Below are positions 54,929 through 64,000 of a DNA stretch of 64,000 bases, piece by piece; position 1 is the stretch's first letter; every line of letters starts with the position of its first letter. Made by a program: the position numbers and the translations under genes. The stretch covers positions 1-64,000 of the forward strand of contig NZ_MDVX01000012.1 of the NCBI RefSeq assembly GCF_001719615.1, written 5' to 3'. Under the pieces are notes generated by a model. The model ran no database searches, had not been told where the DNA came from, and worked only from the letters and a program-made list of their open reading frames with translations. This DNA comes from Neptunicoccus sediminis. Lineage in GTDB: Bacteria; Pseudomonadota; Alphaproteobacteria; Rhodobacterales; Rhodobacteraceae.

Positions 54929-55104
54929 ACAAGCTATGGTTGATCCGGCAAAATCTTGCAGAATCCCCCATATCCGTTACAATATAGGCGGCAATTCCAA
55001 CGATTTTTCGTGACCTGAGCGAATCAGTCGTTTAGCATACCGAATCAGGGCGTAAACGACCGTTGGTCAGACGGCGAAACAAAAAAACTACAGGCGGATA
55101 GAAC
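54929..55104 (+). promoter_or_regulatory. ftsZ upstream region with GANTC sites
   Basis: This 176-base gap has no ORF. It carries three GANTC sites (54961, 55021, 55042), the CcrM methylation motif, more than expected by chance in this length. An 8-bp inverted repeat (GTCGTTTA at 55027-55034, TAAACGAC at 55053-55060) brackets the third site. The region probably holds a dedicated ftsZ promoter under cell-cycle control. Confidence 0.5.
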
Positions 55105-56799
55105 ATGACATTGAATTTGCGTATGCCAGAGATGGTAGATTTGAAACCACGGATCACAGTATTCGGTATTGGTGGGGCCGGTGGCAACGCGGTCAACAAC
55201 ATGATCGACAAAGCACTGGACGGTGTTGATTTCGTTGTCGCGAACACGGATGCACAGGCACTACAGTCCACCAAGGCGACGTGTAAAATCCAGCTGGGTG
55301 AGAAAATCACCGAGGGTCTGGGCGCCGGCGCCCGTCCCAGCGTGGGCGCGGCCGCTGCCGAGGAAAGCATCGAGCAGATCGTCGATCATCTGGTGGGCAG
55401 CCACATGTGCTTTATCACGGCCGGTATGGGCGGTGGCACCGGAACAGGTGGCGCACCCATCGTCGCACAAGCCGCCCGCGAGTTGGGCATCCTGACCGTT
55501 GGCGTTGTCACCAAACCGTTCCAGTTTGAAGGCACCCGCCGCATGCGTCAGGCCGAAGAAGGCGTTGAATGTCTGCAAAAGGTTGTGGATACGCTGATCA
55601 TCATTCCGAACCAGAACCTGTTCCGGATTGCGAATGAGCAAACCACCTTCACCGAAGCCTTCAGCCTTGCAGACGATGTTCTGTATCAGGGCGTGAAAGG
55701 TGTAACCGATCTGATGGTCCGTCCGGGTATCATCAACCTCGACTTTGCCGACATCCGTTCCGTGATGGACGAAATGGGCAAGGCGATGATGGGCACAGGT
55801 GAGGCTGTTGGCGAAGATCGCGCAATTCAGGCTGCCGAAAAAGCTATAGCGAACCCCCTGCTGGACGAGATTTCCTTGCAGGGTGCACGCGGCGTTCTGA
55901 TCAACATTACGGGTGGTAACGACCTGACACTGTTTGAACTTGACGAAGCTGCCAACCGCATCCGCGAAGAAGTGGACCCGGAAGCAAATATCATCGTCGG
56001 CTCCACAATGGACCCGAGCATGGAAGACGTCATGCGCGTCTCCGTGGTTGCCACAGGCATCGACGCGGCTGTTGGGGCAGGGGACATCCCCGTACCACGC
56101 CGCACCCTCAAAGAACCGCTGGCCCAAAGCGCAGCGGAAATCAACGTTGCCGTGCCCGCACCGACACCTGCTCCGGCCCCTGTTGCAGAGGCTCCGGCAG
56201 AACAGCCCGCAGTTGCACAGGACTCCGCAGCGGCACAAATGGCTGAACCGGAACAGGTTCAATCCCAGCCAGAGCCGGTTGCCGCACAAGCCACCACGCC
56301 AGAGCCAAGCCTGTTCGAGCAATTGCCACAGGACACCGCCCAGCACGAGGTCATCGAAGAGCCGACCACCGACGACGGACTGCCTGCACCGGCCTACCAG
56401 CCCCAGCAGACACAGGTTGAATCGGTCGAAGCGCCTGACAATTTCTTTGACCAACGCTCCGGTTTTGTGGCGCCGCAGGCCGCCAAGCCCGGTCAGGTCA
56501 GCCCTGAAACCATGCAGCGTCTGGAAGCTGCCGTAGCCAAAGCGCCCCGTGCGCAGGAAGCGGCCGCAGAGACTCCGAAATTCTTCAGCGGTGAAGCCCA
56601 TGAAGAAAAGCCCAAAGGGTTTCGTCTGAACAGTCTGATCTCTCGCATGACAGGTCACGGCGATGTGCAAGCCACCGCCCATCGTGAACAGCCGCAGGTC
56701 AGCTCTGCGGCGCCACAGTACGCGGAAGAAGAAGAGCACGTTGATCCGGAACAGGAACGCATTGAAATTCCAGCGTTTTTGCGCCGTCAGGCCAACTAG
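55105..56799 (+). CDS. ftsZ: Cell-division GTPase FtsZ
   Basis: The 564-residue tubulin homologue forms the Z-ring. The GTPase core (~12-320) shows [13 protein letters not shown] (21-33), the signature [10 protein letters not shown] (109-118), and FADIRSVM near residue 215. A long Pro/Ala/Gln/Glu-rich linker (~350-545), much longer than in E. coli, ends in the conserved C-terminal peptide with IPAFLRRQ, the docking site for FtsA and other anchors. It is preceded by GGCGGATAGAAC and followed by a strong terminator. Confidence 0.98.
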   Translation: MTLNLRMPEMVDLKPRITVFGIGGAGGNAVNNMIDKALDGVDFVVANTDAQALQSTKATCKIQLGEKITEGLGAGARPSVGAAAAEESIEQIVDHLVGSHMCFITAGMGGGTGTGGAPIVAQAARELGILTVGVVTKPFQFEGTRRMRQAEEGVECLQKVVDTLIIIPNQNLFRIANEQTTFTEAFSLADDVLYQGVKGVTDLMVRPGIINLDFADIRSVMDEMGKAMMGTGEAVGEDRAIQAAEKAIANPLLDEISLQGARGVLINITGGNDLTLFELDEAANRIREEVDPEANIIVGSTMDPSMEDVMRVSVVATGIDAAVGAGDIPVPRRTLKEPLAQSAAEINVAVPAPTPAPAPVAEAPAEQPAVAQDSAAAQMAEPEQVQSQPEPVAAQATTPEPSLFEQLPQDTAQHEVIEEPTTDDGLPAPAYQPQQTQVESVEAPDNFFDQRSGFVAPQAAKPGQVSPETMQRLEAAVAKAPRAQEAAAETPKFFSGEAHEEKPKGFRLNSLISRMTGHGDVQATAHREQPQVSSAAPQYAEEEEHVDPEQERIEIPAFLRRQAN

Positions 56800-56823
56800 T
56801 CCGGCCCGTATAAGATCATTTCT

Positions 56824-56853
56824 AAAAAGGCACGTCAGCGATGTGCCTTTTTT
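56824..56853 (+). terminator. Intrinsic terminator after ftsZ
   Basis: A 10-bp stem (AAAAAGGCAC/GTGCCTTTTT) with a 9-base loop and T-run lies 24 bases after ftsZ. lpxC therefore needs its own promoter or readthrough. Confidence 0.88.
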
Positions 56854-56946
56854 GTTTCAGCACTGTCACATAGCGTCACAAAGCGTGAATTGAGCTTTTG
56901 CTGCGGGTTCCCTAGATAATTGGGTAAGCAAAGCCACAGGTGCATG

Positions 56947-57864
56947 ATGCAAAGAACTCTGAAAACCCCGATCGAGATTGTTGGAAAAGGACTCCATTCC
57001 GGCAAGCGTGCCGCATTGCGCGTGTCGCCTGCTCTCGCTGATTTCGGGGTCTGGATCCAACGGGTTGATGTTGCGGATCGCGACAACATGATCCCTGCGC
57101 GATACGATCACGTGAACGATACGCGGCTGTGCACCCGACTGGCCAATGACGCCGGTGTTGAAGTGTCCACCGTGGAACATCTGATGGCTGCTCTGGCCGG
57201 CACAGGGATTCACAACGCGATGATTGAAATTGACGGGCCGGAAATCCCGATCATGGACGGCAGCTCTGCGCCCTTCGTGGCGGCGATCCTGAAGGCCGGA
57301 CTGAAAGAGCTGGACGCCCCGTTGAAGGCGATCCGCATTCTGAAACCTGTCAGCATCAATGTTGACGGTTTCTCGGCCAGCCTGTCCCCGTCAGAAAAGA
57401 TCGAAATCGAATTTGCCATTGATTTTGACGAAGCTGCCATCGGTAAACAGTCAAAAACGTTGCAAATGTCCAATGGTGCCTTTGTGCGCGAACTGTCCAA
57501 CTGCCGGACCTTCTGTCTGCGCCGTGACGTGGATATGATGCAATCCGCGGGTCTTGCCCTTGGGGGCGGTCTGGAAAATGCCATTGTTGTGGACGGCGAT
57601 ACTGTGTTGAATCCGGAAGGGTTCCGCCGCGAGGATGAATGTGTGCGCCACAAGATGCTGGACGCTTTGGGCGATCTGGCGCTGGCCGGTCATCCAATCA
57701 TCGGGCGGTATCACGGGGAGAAAGCCGGCCACCGTGCAACGAACCTGCTGCTGCGCGAATTGTTTGCGCGGCCTGACGCATGGGAAATGGTTGAATGCAC
57801 CCCAAGCCAGTGGCACGACCTGCCAGGTGCCCATATCAAGCCGACCGACTTTGTGCTGGCCTGA
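56947..57864 (+). CDS. lpxC: UDP-3-O-acyl-N-acetylglucosamine deacetylase LpxC
   Basis: The 305-residue zinc deacetylase carries out the committed step of lipid A synthesis. Zinc ligands are His78 (STVEHLMAAL), His235 and Asp239 (ECVRHKMLDALGD); the general base glutamate is next to the first motif. Two adjacent ATGs occur (56944, 56947); the second is chosen for spacing to AGG and because MQRTLK matches the family start. Gram-negative outer-membrane synthesis is implied. It follows ftsZ as in other Rhodobacterales and is followed by bamD after about 130 bases. Confidence 0.96.
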   Translation: MQRTLKTPIEIVGKGLHSGKRAALRVSPALADFGVWIQRVDVADRDNMIPARYDHVNDTRLCTRLANDAGVEVSTVEHLMAALAGTGIHNAMIEIDGPEIPIMDGSSAPFVAAILKAGLKELDAPLKAIRILKPVSINVDGFSASLSPSEKIEIEFAIDFDEAAIGKQSKTLQMSNGAFVRELSNCRTFCLRRDVDMMQSAGLALGGGLENAIVVDGDTVLNPEGFRREDECVRHKMLDALGDLALAGHPIIGRYHGEKAGHRATNLLLRELFARPDAWEMVECTPSQWHDLPGAHIKPTDFVLA

Positions 57865-57993
57865 ACCTGTTACAAACAAAACACAAATCTTCGTGCAAAA
57901 CCGGACGAAAGCGTTTTTACTCGGTTGGTTTTGTGCTAGTTAACCCGTAAAATGCAGCCTATCGTCGGGCGAGCGGGACAGGGTGATGCGGGT

Positions 57994-58842
57994 ATGATGC
58001 ACTTAGGCAAGAAGGCAGTTTACGGAATACTGACAGCTTCGGTTGTTCTGGTTGCCGGCTGCGGACAGCGCGAGCAGGAGGTTTCGCTCGAAAACCAGCC
58101 GCCTGAATCCATTTACCAACAGGCCGAAGCGAAACTTTCGCAGCGCAAAGGCGCGGAAGAAGCCGCCAAACTCTTTACCGAGGTTGAGCGGCTTTACCCC
58201 TATTCGGACTGGGCGAAACGGTCCATCATCATGTCGGCCTTTGCCTATCATCAGGCCAAACTCTATGAGGAAAGCCGAGGCGCGGCCCAACGCTATCTGG
58301 ATTTTTATCCGCAAGACGAAGATGCCGCCTATGCGCAATACCTCATCGCGCTCAGCTTTTATGACCAGATCGACGACGTAAGCCGCGATCAGGGCATCAC
58401 CTTTCAGGCACTGCAAGCTCTGCGCAACACGGTGGAAAACTATCCCGACAGCGAATATGCCTCATCCGCCTTGTTGAAATTCGATCTGGCGCTGGATCAC
58501 CTCGCCGGTAAGGAAATGGACATCGGGCGGTTCTATATGAAAAAGGGCCACTTCGGGGCGGCGATCAACCGCTTCCGTGTTGTGGTTGAAGATTTCCAGA
58601 CCACCACCCACACCCCTGAAGCACTGCACCGTCTGGTAGAAGCCTATGTCTCGCTTGGGCTGGACAGTGACGCGCAGACCGCTGGTGCCATTCTTGGCCA
58701 CAACTTTCAGGGCACAGACTGGTACAAAGACACCCATGTTCTGCTGACCGGGCGGGGGATTTCCACGGATGACGCCAGCGCCGATAGTCAAGGCTGGCTG
58801 AGACAGATCTGGCGTCAGGTGGCACGGGGCGAATGGCTCTGA
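57994..58842 (+). CDS. bamD: Outer-membrane assembly lipoprotein BamD
   Basis: The 282-residue lipoprotein has lipobox VAGC (Cys23) and then a run of TPR helices (PPESIYQQAEAKLSQRKGAEEAAKLFTEVERLYPYSDWAKRS, residues ~37-78, and further repeats to ~220). It is the essential scaffold of the beta-barrel assembly machine with BamA. The frame opens at 57952; the tandem ATGs at 57994/57997 give the correct signal peptide length. It is followed by recN after 87 bases. Confidence 0.94.
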   Translation: MMHLGKKAVYGILTASVVLVAGCGQREQEVSLENQPPESIYQQAEAKLSQRKGAEEAAKLFTEVERLYPYSDWAKRSIIMSAFAYHQAKLYEESRGAAQRYLDFYPQDEDAAYAQYLIALSFYDQIDDVSRDQGITFQALQALRNTVENYPDSEYASSALLKFDLALDHLAGKEMDIGRFYMKKGHFGAAINRFRVVVEDFQTTTHTPEALHRLVEAYVSLGLDSDAQTAGAILGHNFQGTDWYKDTHVLLTGRGISTDDASADSQGWLRQIWRQVARGEWL

Positions 58843-58929
58843 GCGATGGCTGAGTTTTGCGAACCGGCCATTCGGGAAGGTCTCGGATATGGCTGCTTTA
58901 TCCATAGTCTGAACAGGACGTAACTCGCC

Positions 58930-60582
58930 ATGCTGCGCGGCCTTTCCATTCGTAACATGCTGTTGATCGACCGGCTGGACCTTGATTTCCAGTCAGGTCT
59001 GAACGTGCTTACCGGCGAGACCGGCGCGGGGAAATCCATTCTGCTGGACAGTCTCGGATTTGTGCTCGGTTGGCGCGGGCGGGCTGATCTCGTGCGCAGC
59101 GGGGCAGAGCAGGGCGAGGTTACGGCGGTCTTTGAAATCCCCACCGTACACCCGATCCACAGCGTACTGGCTGAACAGGAACTCTCGCTGGATGAGGGAG
59201 AGCTGATCCTGCGCCGCACAAACACCCCGAGCGGGCGCAAAACCGCCTTTGTGAATGATCGACGCGTGTCTGGTGAAACCCTGCGCAAACTGTCCGAGCT
59301 GCTGGTGGAATTACACGGCCAGCACGATGATCGCGGCCTGTTGAACCCCAGAGGCCACCGGATTTTGCTGGACGCATTTGCCGGCGTGGATCTGGCGCCA
59401 ATTCAGGGCGCGTGGAAGACGCTGCGCACGGCGCGGGACACGCTCCACAAGGCGCAAGAGGCGTTGCAACAAGCAAAAGCGGATGAAGAATATCTGCGCC
59501 ATGCAGTGGAGGAGCTGGACAAGCTCGATCCGGAGGCAGGCGAGGAAGAAACGCTCGACACCCGCCGCCGGTTGATGCAGGGCGCGGAACGGATCCGCGA
59601 AGACATTGCAAAGGCTGCGAATGCCCTTGGCGGGGATGCAGCCGAAGGGGCGATGACCGATGCCCTGCGCTGGCTGGAAGGGGCCTCGGACCACGCCGGA
59701 CCCCAGTTGGAACCGGCCATTGGTGCCTTGTCCCGTGCGCTGTCAGAACTGGCGGATGCCCAACGCGGGGTAGAGGATTGTCTCAACGCGCTGGATTTCA
59801 ACCCGCTGGAACTGGAGGCCACAGAGGAACGGCTGTTCGCGATCCGCGGACTGGCCCGCAAGCACAATGTGGTGCCCGATGCGCTGGCAGAATTCGCCGC
59901 CGATCTGCGGGCGCGACTGGCGGCTATCGACGGTGGCGCGGATCATATCGACGGGCTGGAACGGGCGGTGCGCGATGCACAGGGGCAGTATGACACGCTG
60001 GCGGCAAAGCTGGGCGAGACCCGCCGCAAAGCCGCCTTGAAGCTCGACAAGGCGATGCTGGCGGAACTGGCACCGCTAAAGATGGAGCGGGCGGTTTTCA
60101 CCACGCAAATTAACCAAGGCGACGCCGGACCGGAGGGGCGCGACGATGTTGCCTTTACGGTTGCGACGAACCCCGGTGCGCCCTCCGGCCCGATTGACAA
60201 GATTGCCTCGGGCGGGGAGCTGTCGCGCTTTTTGCTGGCCTTGAAGGTCTGCCTGACCAAGCGCAGCGAAGGTGTGACGCTGATTTTCGATGAGATCGAC
60301 AGAGGCGTTGGTGGCGCGACTGCGGATGCGGTCGGACGGCGTCTGGCCGCGCTGGCACAAAGCGCGCAAATTCTGGTGGTAACACACTCTCCGCAGGTGG
60401 CGGCACAGGGGGCGCATCAGTGGCAGGTGTCAAAATCGGTTAAGGCCGGCGAAACCCTTAGCACTGTTGCCAAATTGGACGTGGAAGAGCGCACGCGCGA
60501 GATCGCGCGGATGTTGGCGGGGGATGTGATCACGCCCGAAGCCGAAGCCGCTGCCAGAACCCTGCTAACCCGCCGGTCGTGA
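58930..60582 (+). CDS. recN: DNA repair protein RecN
   Basis: The 550-residue SMC-like ATPase acts in double-strand break repair. It has Walker A GETGAGKS (29-36), a coiled-coil hinge region (~150-370), the ABC signature IASGGELSRFLLALK near residue 430, and Walker B LIFDEIDRGVGG near 455. A LexA-regulated promoter is usual; I did not find a clear SOS box in the 87-base upstream gap. It is the last gene of the plus-strand block and is followed by the second palindromic repeat. Confidence 0.96.
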   Translation: MLRGLSIRNMLLIDRLDLDFQSGLNVLTGETGAGKSILLDSLGFVLGWRGRADLVRSGAEQGEVTAVFEIPTVHPIHSVLAEQELSLDEGELILRRTNTPSGRKTAFVNDRRVSGETLRKLSELLVELHGQHDDRGLLNPRGHRILLDAFAGVDLAPIQGAWKTLRTARDTLHKAQEALQQAKADEEYLRHAVEELDKLDPEAGEEETLDTRRRLMQGAERIREDIAKAANALGGDAAEGAMTDALRWLEGASDHAGPQLEPAIGALSRALSELADAQRGVEDCLNALDFNPLELEATEERLFAIRGLARKHNVVPDALAEFAADLRARLAAIDGGADHIDGLERAVRDAQGQYDTLAAKLGETRRKAALKLDKAMLAELAPLKMERAVFTTQINQGDAGPEGRDDVAFTVATNPGAPSGPIDKIASGGELSRFLLALKVCLTKRSEGVTLIFDEIDRGVGGATADAVGRRLAALAQSAQILVVTHSPQVAAQGAHQWQVSKSVKAGETLSTVAKLDVEERTREIARMLAGDVITPEAEAAARTLLTRRS

Positions 60583-60661
60583 CTTCCATTTTATGACGCG
60601 ATGAGTAAGGCAAGGCGAATGCTGCCGTGCTGGTGCTTTGTTTTTGGATGCCAAACCGGAT

Positions 60662-60759
60662 TAACATACTGCGTATATGAAGCTTCTTAAATGAAGCTTC
60701 ATACAACACGCTTCATATATGAAGCTTCATATAAGACGCTTCATATATGAAGGGTGATC
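60662..60759. repeat. 98-bp palindromic dispersed repeat, copy 2
   Basis: This second copy of the element at 511-608 has the same length and orientation, ending in the same GGGTGATC. The right end is best conserved (the segment from 60732 has one mismatch). The left end is degraded, so terminal inverted repeats are less clear, but internal GAAGCTTC palindromes remain. It again lies between converging gene ends, recN and ptsP. Confidence 0.8.
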
Positions 60760-60855
60760 GAACGGGGCGGCGCAGCTTTTCCGCCGCGCATGTTGCAATG
60801 CGCCCGAAAAACTTGTCCAAATATATGAATTGGCAGGGTGACAGATCGCCGTTCG

Positions 60856-63108
60856 TTAATCTTCCGCCTGATGATCCGCATACCACTTGCGCATCCGGTC
60901 GCGCACGGATTGATCCCCGGACAGGCAGGCCTCTTCAATCGCCTTTTTCGCCTCGGCCAGATTAACCGAGCGCAGACGGTCCTTAACCGGACCAATCGAA
61001 GCGGGACGCATGGACAAGGTCCGCAACCCAATTGCCGCAAAACACATAGCCTCAAGCGGGCGACCCGCATCCTCGCCGCAGAAACTGACCGGGGTATCAA
61101 ACTCAAAGCAGCGTTCGCAAATCTGCTTCAGAAAGGTCAGAAAACTGACATTCAACGTATCGTAACGCCGCCGCACCCTCTCGTTTTCGCGGTCCGCTGC
61201 AAAGAAAAACTGTTTCAGATCGTTGCCGCCGATAGAAATAAAGTCTGCCATTTCAAAGAACTGGTTTGGCGCAAAGGCAAGGCTCGGGGTTTCCAGCATC
61301 GCGCCGACCTTGATGTCGCTGGGGATCACATGGCCAAGGCGCAATTCGTTTTCGATCGTTTTCTCAAGGATGGCTTTTGCGTCTTTGAATTCGTCGAACT
61401 GGGCCACAAACGGGAACATAATGTTAACAGGGCGTCCCTTGGCAGCGCGCAGGATCGCTTCAAGCTGCATCCGCATGATGCCCGGTTTGTCCAGAGAGAT
61501 CCGGATCGCCCGCCAGCCGAGCGCGGGGTTCGGCTCGTCTTCGGGCTTCAGGAACGGCACAACCTTATCCGAGCCGATGTCGAGCGTGCGAAAGGTGATT
61601 GGCTTGCCTCTGGCTGCTTCAAACACCCGCCCGTATTGCTGGGCCAGATCGGTTCGCTTGGGCATCTCGTTGCGCACCAGAAACTGCAATTCGGTGCGAA
61701 ACAGCCCCACACCCTCCGCGCCAGAGCCTTGCAGACTGGGAAGATCGGCCAGCAGACCCGCGTTCATCAGCAGGTTGATGCGGGTGCCATCGGTTGACAC
61801 GGCGGGCTTGTCGCGGATCTCCGAGAACCGCTCCAGAGCCTTGTTCGCCATTGCGATTTTATCGTTGAAAGCAGTGGCGACATTGTCGTCCGGGCGCAGA
61901 TGCGCAATGCCCTGATCCCCGTCCACCAGAATGGTGTCGCCGTTCAGCGCCTCGCGGGTAATATCCTCGGCATGGATCACCATCGGGATTGCCCAGGCCC
62001 GCGCGATAATTGCAGCATGGGAACCAACAGACCCTTGTTCAAGCACAATCCCGCGTAATTTCTTGCCATATTCCAACAATTCAGCGGGACCGATGTTTCG
62101 GGCCACCAAAACAGGGCGATCCGGCAATTCATCCCCGACAGACCGTCCCTGTCCGGTGAGGATCCGCAATAGACGGTTGGACAGATCGTCCAGATCGTGC
62201 AGTCTTTCGCGCAGATAGGGATCGGGCACGCGCGCCATACGGGCGCGGGTGGCGGATTGCTCTTTTTCTACCGCGACTTCCGCTGCAAGGCCGCGGTCGA
62301 TGCTGGCCTCCAGACGCGCACGCCAGCCTTTGGAGTTTGCAAACATCCGGTAGGTTTCCATCACCTCCAGTTGCTCCACATCCGTATCACTGCGCGACGT
62401 ATTCAGCAGATCGTTCACCGAAATGCGCAGGCTGTCCATCGCCGCGTTCAGACGCTCTTTTTCGGCTTCCGGATCGTCGGCCACCGGATTTGTGATGACA
62501 ATCTTGGGATCATGAAGGACAACCGAACCTCGCGCGGCGCCCTCCTGCGCAGAGGCGCCCGTAAACATGATCGGGCGCTGGTGGGGCGGGGTCATTGCCT
62601 CGCCGTCCGCCACGAAAGCGCCAAGCTCTTTCATCTCGGCCAGCACCATCGCTACGACTTCAAGGGCGTAAACCTCGTCCTCGGTGTATTCCCGCTGCTC
62701 GCGGCTTTGCACCACCAGAACGCCCAGAACCTCACCAAGCCGCTGCACAGGTACGCCAAGGAAAGAGGAATATAATTCCTCCCCTGTTTCCGGCATATAG
62801 CGGAATCCCCGTTCGGCCGTTGCGTTCTGGGCATTGATCGGCTGGGCCTCTTTGGCGACACGACCCACCAGACCTTCGCCATAGCGCAGGCGGGTGACGT
62901 GGACGGATTCCTTTTTCAGTCCTTCCGTCGCGCAAAGTTCCAGTGTCTGGCGGTCCCGACGCAGGTAGACGGAGCAGACCTCTGTGCCCACGCCCTGCGC
63001 AACCAGTTGGGTGATGTGATCCAACCGTTGCTGTCCGTCACCATCCTCTGCGAGCGTATCGCGAAGTCTGGTGAGCAGTTGTCTGCTATCGAGCCGAGAA
63101 TCTACCAC
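60856..63108 (-). CDS. ptsP: Phosphoenolpyruvate--protein phosphotransferase PtsP (EI-Ntr)
   Basis: The 750-residue enzyme starts the nitrogen-type phosphotransfer chain (PtsP to NPr to EIIA-Ntr). An N-terminal GAF domain (~20-160, TEVCSVYLRRDRQTLELCATEG) senses ligands such as glutamine. The swivelling domain has the phospho-accepting His in GSVGSHAAIIARAW near residue 360. The C-terminal PEP-binding barrel ends with VSFCGEDAGRP carrying the catalytic Cys. It starts at GTG 63108 with AGGCGGTACG, 8 bases after lysC, so they are co-transcribed. Confidence 0.95.
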   Translation of the reverse strand: MVDSRLDSRQLLTRLRDTLAEDGDGQQRLDHITQLVAQGVGTEVCSVYLRRDRQTLELCATEGLKKESVHVTRLRYGEGLVGRVAKEAQPINAQNATAERGFRYMPETGEELYSSFLGVPVQRLGEVLGVLVVQSREQREYTEDEVYALEVVAMVLAEMKELGAFVADGEAMTPPHQRPIMFTGASAQEGAARGSVVLHDPKIVITNPVADDPEAEKERLNAAMDSLRISVNDLLNTSRSDTDVEQLEVMETYRMFANSKGWRARLEASIDRGLAAEVAVEKEQSATRARMARVPDPYLRERLHDLDDLSNRLLRILTGQGRSVGDELPDRPVLVARNIGPAELLEYGKKLRGIVLEQGSVGSHAAIIARAWAIPMVIHAEDITREALNGDTILVDGDQGIAHLRPDDNVATAFNDKIAMANKALERFSEIRDKPAVSTDGTRINLLMNAGLLADLPSLQGSGAEGVGLFRTELQFLVRNEMPKRTDLAQQYGRVFEAARGKPITFRTLDIGSDKVVPFLKPEDEPNPALGWRAIRISLDKPGIMRMQLEAILRAAKGRPVNIMFPFVAQFDEFKDAKAILEKTIENELRLGHVIPSDIKVGAMLETPSLAFAPNQFFEMADFISIGGNDLKQFFFAADRENERVRRRYDTLNVSFLTFLKQICERCFEFDTPVSFCGEDAGRPLEAMCFAAIGLRTLSMRPASIGPVKDRLRSVNLAEAKKAIEEACLSGDQSVRDRMRKWYADHQAED

Positions 63109-63116
63109 CGTACCGC

Positions 63117-64000
63117 CTATTCCACTGCGAGTTCGAACTCATCATGCAGTGCGCGGACGGCCAGTTCCATATATTTCCGGTCGACCAGCACAGATATTTT
63201 AATCTCGGAGGTTGTGATGACCCGAATGTTCACGCCTTCATCGGCCAGAATTTTGAACATTTTCTTGGCAACACCGGCTTGCGAGCGCATGCCGTTGCCC
63301 ACGATCGAGATTTTCGCGACATTTTTATCGGTGATCAGATCGCGGTAGTTCAACTCTCCTGCGTCCGCAGCGGCCTGCATGGCGGCTTCGGCAAGGGGAA
63401 CGTGATCTGTCGGGCAGGAAAAGGTCATGTCGGTGCGACCGTCTTCAGAGATGTTCTGCACGATCATATCTACGTTCACACCGGCATCCGCCAGCGGACC
63501 AAAGATTGCAGCGGCCACACCGGGACGGTCTGCGACAGAAACGAGGGTCATCTTGGCTTCGTCACGAGAGTAGGCCACGCCCTTAACAACGCGAATGTTT
63601 TCCATGATTTCTTCCTCTGAACATACAAGTGTGCCAACGTCGGCAGATATATCGTCTTCAAAACTGGACAGAACCCGCAGGCGCACGCGGTAGGAGCGGG
63701 CGAGTTCGACAGAACGGGTTTGCAGGACTTTCGCCCCAAGCGATGCAAGTTCCAGCATTTCCTCGTAAGAAATGCGGTGCAATTTGCGGGCGTCCGACAC
63801 GATGCGTGGGTCGGTGGTGTAGATCCCGTCCACATCTGTGTAGATGTCACAGCGTTCCGCGTCGAGCGCGGCTGCAAAGGCGACAGCCGTCGTGTCCGAA
63901 CCGCCCCGCCCAAGGGTGGCGATCCGTCCGTCATCCATCACGCCCTGAAATCCGGCGACCACAGCAACCTTACAGCCCGAAGCGAAGGACGCGTCGAGGT
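63117..64000 (-). CDS. lysC: Aspartate kinase (3' part; 5' end beyond window)
   Basis: About 294 C-terminal residues are present and the frame runs off the right edge. They include [36 protein letters not shown] of the kinase domain and then two ACT domains ([29 protein letters not shown] and the final [38 protein letters not shown]). It phosphorylates aspartate at the start of lysine, methionine and threonine synthesis and is feedback controlled through the ACT domains. It is followed by ptsP, a standard order in this group. Confidence 0.96.
   Translation of the reverse strand, partial: LDASFASGCKVAVVAGFQGVMDDGRIATLGRGGSDTTAVAFAAALDAERCDIYTDVDGIYTTDPRIVSDARKLHRISYEEMLELASLGAKVLQTRSVELARSYRVRLRVLSSFEDDISADVGTLVCSEEEIMENIRVVKGVAYSRDEAKMTLVSVADRPGVAAAIFGPLADAGVNVDMIVQNISEDGRTDMTFSCPTDHVPLAEAAMQAAADAGELNYRDLITDKNVAKISIVGNGMRSQAGVAKKMFKILADEGVNIRVITTSEIKISVLVDRKYMELAVRALHDEFELAVE

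Noticed and set aside
54804-55013. Small plus-strand frame across the ftsA end and ftsZ upstream region
   Set aside because: It overlaps ftsA in another frame, has no ribosome site and no conserved features.
55261-56739. 492-codon open frame on the minus strand
   Set aside because: It is antisense to ftsZ and lacks any recognisable domain or ribosome site.

Overview
The window is a gene-dense, moderately high-GC stretch of an alphaproteobacterial chromosome. It most likely comes from the Roseobacter group of the Rhodobacteraceae. The evidence is the division and envelope cluster order (ftsW-murG-murC-two DUF2484 genes-murB-ddl-ftsQ-ftsA-ftsZ-lpxC-bamD-recN), the lysC-ptsP pair, a SUV3-like helicase next to an S4-domain gene, fdxA and a carD-like gene, and several small families typical of that group. 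I see no rRNA, tRNA, CRISPR array, prophage, integrase or transposase. No gene-free interval exceeds 300 bases.

Layout. Positions 1-475 hold the broken 3' end of an AsmA-family gene behind a compositionally odd left edge. From 646 to 10300 come a crotonase-family enzyme, a lone HyuA-type hydantoinase, a Kef-type antiporter, a DegT-family aminotransferase, an MFS carrier, an Lrp-type regulator, and hppD with a small Rieske protein. From 10481 to 24034 there is mixed housekeeping: H-type lectin, lepA, ExoD-like, a secreted RTX protein, PhnA-domain protein, pirin, a beta-hydroxyacid dehydrogenase, glutamate dehydrogenase, typA, kynA and a prepilin-like peptide.

The most accessory part runs from 24142 to 37098. 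It contains a LysR regulator divergent from a metalloprotease-like gene broken by an in-frame stop, a flavin reductase fused to a LysR effector-binding domain, argE, an HpaI-type aldolase, a membrane histidine-rich/2Fe-2S protein translationally coupled to an MscS channel, a lipoprotein lysozyme, a GST, and a DUF1800/DUF1501 export pair. Then follow small enzymes, an Arg/Gly-rich DUF2158 protein, a lysophospholipase-like hydrolase, an SCP2 protein and a TPR protein.

From 41745 to 60582 lie the helicase/S4/fdxA/carD block and the division/peptidoglycan/lipid A/outer-membrane/DNA-repair block. ptsP and the 3' part of lysC close the window on the minus strand.

How the genes work together. The block 46452-58842 is an envelope assembly line: lipid II synthesis (MurG, MurC, MurB, Ddl), septal assembly (FtsW, FtsQ, FtsA, FtsZ), lipid A commitment (LpxC) and beta-barrel insertion (BamD). 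ftsZ has its own upstream region with three GANTC methylation sites. Aromatic amino acid catabolism is represented by hppD and kynA, each standing alone.

The strongest candidates for something undescribed are the redox-sensor-like membrane 2Fe-2S protein coupled to an MscS channel (29227-32762), the flavin reductase/LysR-domain fusion (25853-27031), and a 98-bp palindromic repeat found twice, each time between convergent gene ends (511-608 and 60662-60759).
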